Shown here: positions 1 through 6,782 of the stretch, piece by piece | How the letters are laid out: each line of letters opens with the position of its first letter | Position numbering within the stretch: position 1 is the stretch's first letter | From: Desulfuromonas sp964536375 | GTDB lineage: Bacteria > Desulfobacterota > Desulfuromonadia > Desulfuromonadales > Desulfuromonadaceae | Direction of reading: 5' to 3' | DNA: 9,971 bases | Assembly (NCBI GenBank): GCA_964536375.1 | Contig: CAZHXF010000062.1 | Location: 1 to 9,971 of the forward strand | Notes under the pieces: model-generated | The model's database searches: none | Seen by the model: the letters and a program-made list of their open reading frames with translations, nothing else | What the model was told of the DNA's origin: nothing | Position numbers and translations under genes: made by a program

Positions 1-975
1 TTAATGGCGTCGAAAACGTTCCAGCAGGCGGTGGGAGGCGGCGCTGGGGGTGGTGGTGCCATCGAGTACGGCTTGTTCTATTTGAGGCAGCAGTGGTTGG
101 ATATTCTTGTCGTTGATAAACATATCTTGTAGATCCTGACGCAGCAATGCCCACATCCACTCTTTAGCTTGCTGGCGTCTTTTTTCAGCAAACTCGTGAT
201 GCTGGTTCATGGTGTCGCGGTACTCTTGCAGCATGTCCCAGATGTTTTCGATCCCCTCATTGTGCAGGGCGCTGCAGGTATGCACTGGCACTATCCAGTT
301 GGCGCTGCGTGGGCGCAGGATGTGCAGGGCGTTAGCGTACTGTTGTTTGGCCAGCTTGGCGCGGGTAATGTTGTCGCCATCGGCCTTGTTGATAACGATG
401 GCGTCGGCGATCTCCATCACCCCTTTTTTGATCCCCTGAAGTTCATCTCCAGCTCCAGCTAATTGTAGAAGCAGGAAGAAATCGACCATGGAGGCAACGG
501 TGATTTCCGATTGACCGACGCCGACAGTTTCTATGATGATTATGTCATAACCGGCAGCTTCGCATAGCAACATGGTCTCGCGCGTTTTCCGCGCAACGCC
601 GCCCAGAGAACTGCCAGCCGGAGAAGGACGGATAAAAGCGTTGTAATCGCGGGACAGATCTTCCATGCGAGTTTTATCGCCGAGAATACTGCCGCCGGAA
701 ATTTGCGAAGATGGATCGACGGCCAGCACGGCAACTTTATGTCCTTGCCGGGTTAAATGGATGCCAAAGGCTTCGATGAAGGTGCTCTTGCCCGCCCCCG
801 GTACTCCAGAAATGCCGATGCGCAAGCTGTTACCACTGTAAGGCAGTAATGCATCGAGCAATGTAGCGGCCTGTTGAATGTGCTCGGGTTTGCGGCTCTC
901 AATAAGGGTTATCCCTTTGGCCAGGGCGCGTAGCTGCCCGTTGTGGATAGCGGTTGCCAATTGTTCGAGATTCAT
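1..975 (-). CDS. meaB: MeaB/ArgK-family GTPase, methylmalonyl-CoA mutase chaperone
   Basis: This is a 324-residue G3E-family P-loop GTPase. It is expected to bind methylmalonyl-CoA mutase, gate delivery of adenosylcobalamin and protect the mutase from inactivation, in the cytoplasm. Seen in the sequence: Walker A GVPGAGKS (residues 57-64), the DPSSQISGGSILGD segment (87-100) typical of MeaB/ArgK, a switch region ETVGVGQSE (149-157), and the guanine-specificity motif NKAD (196-199). The length matches the family (about 320-330). The start is ATG at 975-973, with an AAGG ribosome binding site about 7 nt upstream; the TAA stop is bases 1-3 of the window, so the gene is complete. It lies 77 bp downstream of the mutase gene on the same strand, the usual arrangement. 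The old name 'ArgK, LAO/AO transport ATPase' is a historical misannotation of this family. Confidence 0.96.
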   Translation of the reverse strand: MNLEQLATAIHNGQLRALAKGITLIESRKPEHIQQAATLLDALLPYSGNSLRIGISGVPGAGKSTFIEAFGIHLTRQGHKVAVLAVDPSSQISGGSILGDKTRMEDLSRDYNAFIRPSPAGSSLGGVARKTRETMLLCEAAGYDIIIIETVGVGQSEITVASMVDFFLLLQLAGAGDELQGIKKGVMEIADAIVINKADGDNITRAKLAKQQYANALHILRPRSANWIVPVHTCSALHNEGIENIWDMLQEYRDTMNQHHEFAEKRRQQAKEWMWALLRQDLQDMFINDKNIQPLLPQIEQAVLDGTTTPSAASHRLLERFRRH

Positions 976-1015
976 GCAGGAACCTTGTTAAGATGAGAAG
1001 AGGTGTTAGCAGGTA

Positions 1016-1041
1016 GTTGGGCGGAGAAAACTCCGCCCAAC
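1016..1041 (-). promoter_or_regulatory. Intercistronic hairpin between the mutase gene and meaB
   Basis: A perfect 11-bp inverted repeat with a 4-nt loop (GTTGGGCGGAG / CTCCGCCCAAC; loop UUUU on the transcribed minus strand) occupies the gap between the mutase stop and the meaB start. No U-tract follows it on the minus strand, so it does not look like an intrinsic terminator. By inference it may act as an RNA-processing or 3'-stabilising stem that sets different levels of mutase and MeaB, or as a partial attenuator. Confidence 0.6.
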
Positions 1042-1052
1042 AATGTAAGAAG

Positions 1053-3188
<2,136 letters not shown>

Positions 3189-3194
3189 GGGTGA

Positions 3195-3200
3195 TCCTTT
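3195..3200 (-). promoter_or_regulatory. Ribosome binding site of the mutase gene
   Basis: On the minus strand AAAGGA (3200-3195) lies 6 nt before the ATG at 3188. It decides the start codon against the upstream in-frame TTG at 3230. Confidence 0.75.
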
Positions 3201-3239
3201 CAATAAATTACATAGAAGTAGTGTGCGCAAACAATCTTT

Positions 3240-3773
3240 TTAAGATTCGATACCAATGCGAGCCGGTTGACCTGCATTGTAGTAATGTTTTATGTCAACC
3301 ATCTCGGTAACCAGATCGGCAACGTCAATAAGTTGTTGTGGAGCGTTGCGCCCTGTCATAACTAACTCGGTATGAAGTGCTTTGTCATTTATCAGTTGGA
3401 GTATTGTGGCAATGTCTACCAGATTAAAGTGCAGAGCGTTAACCAGTTCGTCGAGAATAAGCAGGTCGTAATCACCGCTGTGTGCTAACGCCTGTGCCCT
3501 GGTTAGAGCAGATTTGGCCAGATCTATATCTATTGGATTGGGGTTTTTAAGCGAAACGAAGCTACGGCGACCGACCTGCTCAACACTCCAGCTGGCGCCC
3601 ATAAGCTCGGCACTGTGCATTTCTCCATAATCAGGATCATTTTTCATGAAGTGCATGATATGTACACGCAAGCCACGTCCAGCTGCGCGAAAGGCTAGAC
3701 CCAGCGCTGCAGTCGTTTTGCCCTTACCGTTACCAGTGTAGATCTGAACTAATCCTTGTTGTAGAGCTGCCAT
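3240..3773 (-). CDS. cobO: ATP:cob(I)alamin adenosyltransferase, CobO/BtuR type
   Basis: This 177-residue P-loop enzyme transfers the 5'-deoxyadenosyl group of ATP to cob(I)alamin or cob(I)yrinate diamide, giving the adenosylcobalamin used by the neighbouring mutase. Seen: the family P-loop TGNGKGKTT (residues 13-21), the following LGLAFRAAGRGLRV helix and strand, a Walker-B-like LILDEL (105-110), VMTGRNAPQQLI (138-149) and a C-terminal IKHYYNAGQPARIGIE typical of CobO/BtuR. The length is normal to slightly short (family about 180-200). I chose the ATG at 3773; an in-frame TTG at 3833 would add 20 residues that do not look like the family. The ribosome binding site is weak (AGG about 9-12 nt upstream). 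It is the first gene of the minus-strand operon. Its position beside mutase and meaB suggests a dedicated cofactor supply rather than part of a B12 biosynthesis cluster. Confidence 0.93.
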   Translation of the reverse strand: MAALQQGLVQIYTGNGKGKTTAALGLAFRAAGRGLRVHIMHFMKNDPDYGEMHSAELMGASWSVEQVGRRSFVSLKNPNPIDIDLAKSALTRAQALAHSGDYDLLILDELVNALHFNLVDIATILQLINDKALHTELVMTGRNAPQQLIDVADLVTEMVDIKHYYNAGQPARIGIES

Positions 3774-3903
3774 CGTAGTTTGCCTGTGCCTGAGTGCAAA
3801 TTGAATATGAAGGGTAATATTGAATATCTTCAAACCATTGTTTGGTTAAGTAAGTCAAAGATAAACCGTGGTTGTAAATAAATAGAATGCTTTTTTAGAT
3901 TTG

Positions 3904-3917
3904 CTAAAAAGTTTTAG
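3904..3917. repeat. Short palindrome at the cobO transcript start
   Basis: CTAAAA-AG-TTTTAG is a perfect 6-bp inverted repeat with a 2-bp centre. It falls at about +2 to +15 of the transcript predicted from the minus-strand promoter, a typical place for an operator. A further TTTTAG copy lies at 3893-3898. Function is inferred from position only. Confidence 0.4.
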
Positions 3918-3925
3918 TGCGATGA

Positions 3926-3955
3926 AATATATCAGTGCGGATAACTTGTTGTCAA
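3926..3955 (-). promoter_or_regulatory. Sigma70-like promoter of the cobO-mutase-meaB operon
   Basis: On the minus strand a perfect -35 box TTGACA (3955-3950) is followed after 18 bp by TATATT (3931-3926), five of six matches to the -10 consensus. The predicted start of transcription is near 3919, giving a leader of about 145 nt before cobO. It is overlapped by a 9-bp direct repeat. Confidence 0.6.
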
Positions 3956-3965
3956 GGCGGATAAC
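3937..3965. repeat. Direct repeat pair over the cobO promoter
   Basis: GCGGATAAC (GTTATCCGC on the transcribed strand) occurs at 3937-3945 and 3957-3965, exactly 20 bp apart, about two helical turns. One copy lies in the spacer of the predicted promoter and the other directly upstream of its -35 box. The placement suggests a tandem operator; the binding protein is unknown. Confidence 0.5.
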
Positions 3966-4232
3966 GCGCTGGTATTTGCCGCTTTTTTGCCCGCTTAAAG
4001 TTTAATTATGCTCAATATGGCTAAATATTGCCTAGATTGACCTATACTGGGTAGTGACTTGTATTTATTGTAATGCTATGGTGCCTTTTTGTGTGCTATA
4101 TGGTATTTTATGCGCTTTTGTTTCAGGACCTATCTGGGTAATATACTGAAAACATTAGGTCTGCGAGGTTTGGTTGCTGGCGGTAAAGATTTATTCTGGG
4201 TAAAGCTTTTTATCAGCATTAAAACAATTGCG

Positions 4233-4261
4233 TTGACAATTTTAATCAATTGAATTATATC
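4233..4261 (+). promoter_or_regulatory. Candidate promoter of the XRE-cupin regulator
   Basis: A perfect -35 TTGACA (4233-4238) is followed after 17 bp by TATATC (4256-4261), a four-of-six -10 box. The predicted start is near 4268, giving a leader of about 38 nt. CAATTG occurs on both sides of the -35 box (4225-4230 and 4247-4252), which could be part of a regulatory site. The weak -10 makes this tentative. Confidence 0.45.
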
Positions 4262-4270
4262 AGGCATTGT

Positions 4271-4289
4271 AATAGAACCGTTTTCTATT
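4271..4289. repeat. 19-bp inverted repeat upstream of the regulator gene
   Basis: AATAGAA-N5-TTCTATT is a perfect 7-bp inverted repeat just after the predicted transcription start and just before the ribosome binding site of the regulator gene. This is a natural site for autoregulation. It resembles the 19-bp palindrome at 4881-4899 in size and in its AGAA/TTCT core, but the half-site spacing differs by 2 bp. Confidence 0.45.
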
Positions 4290-4292
4290 TTT

Positions 4293-4297
4293 AGGAG
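4293..4297 (+). promoter_or_regulatory. Ribosome binding site of the regulator gene
   Basis: AGGAG lies directly against the TTG at 4298, 6 nt before the TTG at 4304 and 9 nt before the GTG at 4307. It therefore excludes the 4298 start and leaves 4304 or 4307 as plausible starts. Confidence 0.7.
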
Positions 4298-4306
4298 TTG
4301 GCTTTG

Positions 4307-4867
4307 GTGGAATACAATATTGGGGCAAAAATAAAGGAATTACGCAAGGCAAGAAAGTTGACTTTGCAGGCAGTTGCAACAGAGACAGGTTTTTCACCAG
4401 CACTCATTTCGCAAATTGAAAACAACAATGTTTCTCCCCCCATTGCTACCCTCTCCAAGTTGGCGCGTTTTTTTGATGTAAAAATAAGTCATTTTTTTGA
4501 AGAGCAGGAAGATGCTCGGCGTTATGAAGTGGTGCGGGTTGCCGATCGCCGTGTGGTCAGTAGGGTGATTTCCAAAGATGGTAAGGGACACGGCTATACC
4601 TACGAAGCATTGTCGGTGCACAATCTGAATAAAAAAATGGAACCGTTTGTGGTGACCGTCTCTGAACGCAGTGATAATGAGACCATGTATAACCACGAAG
4701 GGGAGGAGTTTCTGCTGATTTTGTCCGGAAAAGCAGAAATGTTACTCAATGATGAAAGAATCGATCTTGACGCTGGCGATGCCATCTACTTTGATTCTTC
4801 AATGCGTCACCGTTTACTGTCTCGCGATGGCAGTGAGGTGCAGGTATTGGCCATTGTGACCAGATAG
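4307..4867 (+). CDS. XRE-family transcriptional regulator with C-terminal cupin domain
   Basis: This 186-residue DNA-binding regulator has the common XRE-cupin layout. An N-terminal HTH_3 domain (about 5-62) contains LTLQAVATETGFSPALISQIE with the recognition helix around SPALISQIE. A C-terminal cupin_2 barrel (about 112-186) shows HEGEEFLLILSG and AGDAIYFDSSMRH, including the His/Glu and His positions of the two cupin motifs. The cupin is expected to bind a small ligand or metal and modulate DNA binding. I prefer GTG 4307; TTG 4304 would add one residue. The gene sits between the cobO-mutase-meaB operon and the carboxylase genes, 120 bp upstream of the latter and on the same strand. Control of both units, and of itself, is therefore likely but inferred. 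The effector is unknown; an acyl-CoA or acid of the propionate pathway would make sense. Confidence 0.9.
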   Translation: MEYNIGAKIKELRKARKLTLQAVATETGFSPALISQIENNNVSPPIATLSKLARFFDVKISHFFEEQEDARRYEVVRVADRRVVSRVISKDGKGHGYTYEALSVHNLNKKMEPFVVTVSERSDNETMYNHEGEEFLLILSGKAEMLLNDERIDLDAGDAIYFDSSMRHRLLSRDGSEVQVLAIVTR

Positions 4868-4880
4868 ATAAATTGCAGAT

Positions 4881-4899
4881 AAAGAATAATTTATTCTTT
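4881..4899. repeat. 19-bp AT-rich palindrome upstream of the carboxylase genes
   Basis: AAAGAATAA-T-TTATTCTTT is a perfect 9-bp inverted repeat around a single central base. It lies in the 120-bp gap between the regulator stop and the carboxyltransferase gene. It has no GC content to support an intrinsic terminator, so an operator is the more likely reading. The same gap contains GAATTCA twice (4911-4917 and 4955-4961). I found no convincing promoter here, so co-transcription with the regulator is possible. Confidence 0.5.
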
Positions 4900-4972
4900 T
4901 AAACTTAGTTGAATTCAGTTTGGCCGGTTAGTGGTGAACATGCGCTGCTTGCCGGAATTCATTTTAATCAAT

Positions 4973-4979
4973 AAGGGGA
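4973..4979 (+). promoter_or_regulatory. Ribosome binding site of the carboxyltransferase gene
   Basis: AAGGGGA lies 8 nt before the ATG at 4988. It abuts the ATG at 4979, which would have no usable spacing, and lies inside the frame opened from the GTG at 4931. It therefore favours the 4988 start. Confidence 0.65.
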
Positions 4980-4987
4980 TGACGAAG

Positions 4988-6712
4988 ATGTCAAACAACG
5001 TATGTAAACCTTCATTGAGCAACCCTCTGGCACCGAAAAAGAACGTAGAATTTACCATTCCTGGTGAAATCGCCGGGAAAACAGGTGGCTATGAAGAGGT
5101 AATGAAGGAAGGGCATGACCTGATCGAACGACCGATCAAGTCAGTTGCGGTTGCTCAGATTGAAAAGCAGCACTTCAAAAAGCGCATGACTGTTTGGGAG
5201 CGAATTAAAGTCCTTACTCAGGAAGAGCCTAACATCCTGTTTCAAAACTGGGGTAAAAATCTTGATGGAGCCTCGCTGGTAACCGGTATTCTGAACATCA
5301 AGGGCCGCGATGTTGCTATTTACGGGCATGATTTTACTGTGCGCGCCGGTTCTATAGATGCCACTAACGGTAGCAAATTAGCTAAACTGTTTAACATGGC
5401 AGGTGAGAAAGGGATTCCAGTTATCGGCATGAATGACTCTGCTGGTGCTTTTGTTCCCGCTGGTGTCGGTGGTCTGGATGGCTATGCTGAGGCGTTTACC
5501 GCCTTGCGCAATATTAGCGGTGTGGTGCCTAGTATCATGTGTATGTTCGGTTTTAACGCTGGTGGCGGTAGTTATCTGCCTCGTCAGGGTAGTTTTGTTA
5601 TTCAGCCAAAGGATACCTTCTTTGGGCTTACTGGTCCCGGTGTTGTTAAGTCGGTTCTGGGCGAGGATGTTACCCCGGATGAGCTAGGTGGTCCAAGTGT
5701 TCATGGTGCTACGGGCGTAGCTGACTTGACCGTTGGCGACGAGACTTCAGCCCTGCGTACTTCATTAAGGCTGCTGAGTTATCTTCCAGACAACAACAGC
5801 GTGGCTCCGTCGTTTTTGGAAACCAGTGATCCTCTCGAGCGTAAGACTTGGGAGATCAATACTCTATTCAAAAAGGCGTTCAATTCACCTACCGGTTTCA
5901 ATACCCCCGTTGATGTCTCTATAGTTATTCAGCAGATTTGTGACCACGGTGATTATTTTGAGCTGCAGCCTAAGCGCGCTCGCGAAGTGGTAACTGCTTT
6001 TGGGCGGCTACACGGCAACGTGGTTGGTTTTTGTGCCAACAACAGTGCGGTTTCCTCTGGCCAGATAGACTGCGATTCCGCTAATAAAATTGCTCGCTTT
6101 GTTCGGTTCTGCAATATCTACAATATTCCTCTTATTTTCATTGAAGATACCACCGGCTTCTTGCCCGGACGTGAGCAAGAGTCACGCGGTATTGTTCAGG
6201 CCGGGCGCTCAATGCTCGATTCTATCGTCGACGTGCGCACTCCACGGATTTTGTTAATCCTGCGCAATGCTTATGGTGGCGCTTACGCCTCATACAATAA
6301 CTATCCTACTGGTGCCGATCTGGTCCTGGCTTTGCCAACTACCCGTCTCGCGGTTATGGGTCCAGCAGGCAAAGAGTTCGTCTACAAGAAAGAGTTGCGT
6401 GCTTTGCGTGGTGCTATTAAAGGGATGATCAAGCAGGGTGAATTAGAGCGCATTGCTGCAGGTATGGATGGTGCTGCGGCACTGAAGGATGCAGAAAAAG
6501 CTACTACCGCATGGCTAATGGCACAAGAAGCTGCCCTTAATGCTCGCTACGAAAAAGAGTTGATGAATCCGAAAGAGGGTCTGTCTCTTGGTTCTATATC
6601 ATCAATTGTTATGCCTACTGATCTGCGTAAGGTGCTGGGAACCAACATGAACTTCTTCCTGCGCCACTATACACCAGGTCCTATGCAGGCGGTGCAGCGC
6701 GAGTTCCATTAA
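4988..6712 (+). CDS. Acyl-CoA carboxylase carboxyltransferase (beta) subunit, probably propionyl-CoA
   Basis: This 574-residue carboxyltransferase has two crotonase-fold halves (Carboxyl_trans family). It transfers the carboxyl group from carboxybiotin to acyl-CoA. Seen in the N-terminal half: FKKRMTVWERIKVL near 60-75, HDFTVRAGS, NDSAGA (149-154), NAGGGSY (190-196), LTGPGVVKSVLGE (about 214-226) and LLSYLPDNN. Seen in the C-terminal half: DTTGFLPGREQE, AYGGAY (428-433) and LAVMGPAGKE. Family length is usually 510-530; the excess is mainly an N-terminal extension of about 55 residues. Canonical enzymes have GGAYD at the acyl-specificity position (Asp422 of Streptomyces PccB by my alignment); here it is GGAYA (Ala434). 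Methylmalonyl-CoA mutase genes nearby and the biotin carboxylase 70 bp downstream argue for propionyl-CoA carboxylase. Alternatives are another acyl-CoA, or a transcarboxylase 12S-like role, less likely because the partner carries a biotin carboxylase domain. An earlier in-frame GTG at 4931 is not favoured. Confidence 0.93.
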   Translation: MSNNVCKPSLSNPLAPKKNVEFTIPGEIAGKTGGYEEVMKEGHDLIERPIKSVAVAQIEKQHFKKRMTVWERIKVLTQEEPNILFQNWGKNLDGASLVTGILNIKGRDVAIYGHDFTVRAGSIDATNGSKLAKLFNMAGEKGIPVIGMNDSAGAFVPAGVGGLDGYAEAFTALRNISGVVPSIMCMFGFNAGGGSYLPRQGSFVIQPKDTFFGLTGPGVVKSVLGEDVTPDELGGPSVHGATGVADLTVGDETSALRTSLRLLSYLPDNNSVAPSFLETSDPLERKTWEINTLFKKAFNSPTGFNTPVDVSIVIQQICDHGDYFELQPKRAREVVTAFGRLHGNVVGFCANNSAVSSGQIDCDSANKIARFVRFCNIYNIPLIFIEDTTGFLPGREQESRGIVQAGRSMLDSIVDVRTPRILLILRNAYGGAYASYNNYPTGADLVLALPTTRLAVMGPAGKEFVYKKELRALRGAIKGMIKQGELERIAAGMDGAAALKDAEKATTAWLMAQEAALNARYEKELMNPKEGLSLGSISSIVMPTDLRKVLGTNMNFFLRHYTPGPMQAVQREFH

Positions 6713-6782
6713 TAGCCAATTACACCTGGCTGTTTGATGTGTGCGATATGAAATTAACCCCATGGAAGTGGAGATAAAGCCC

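Larger units (their letters stand above)
3774..4306. other. Divergent intergenic region, AT-rich
   Basis: About 530 bp separate the cobO start from the regulator start. The region holds two outward-facing sigma70-like promoters and several short repeats, listed separately. Between about 3990 and 4220 I see no convincing gene, RNA or terminator. No B12-riboswitch-like conserved box was recognised in the roughly 145-nt cobO leader. Confidence 0.7.

Noticed and set aside
169..462. Open frames on the plus strand opposite meaB and the mutase gene
   Set aside because: They lie wholly antisense to clearly conserved proteins, have no family resemblance and lack ribosome binding sites; the same holds for antisense frames opposite the carboxylase genes (for example 7632-8117 and 8105-8404).
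3774..3919. Cobalamin riboswitch in the cobO leader
   Set aside because: The leader is only about 145 nt and AT-rich, and I could not find the conserved B12-box on the transcribed strand.
3956..3988. Possible plus-strand terminator: GCGG...CCGC followed by TTTTTT
   Set aside because: Only a 4-bp GC stem with a loop of about 18 nt, and no gene or RNA on the plus strand upstream for it to terminate; it also coincides with the repeat region of the cobO promoter.
4019..4033. Sigma54-like promoter TGGC...TTGC
   Set aside because: The GG-to-GC spacing is one base short of the required distance, and the site is far from the regulator start.
4868..4987. Terminator between regulator and carboxyltransferase genes
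   Set aside because: The only inverted repeat there (4881-4899) is nearly all A/T and would form a very weak RNA stem, so a DNA operator is the better reading.
6714..6731. Inverted repeat AGCCA...TGGCT in the gap between the two carboxylase genes
   Set aside because: Only 5 bp per arm with an 8-base loop; expected by chance and not supported by position.
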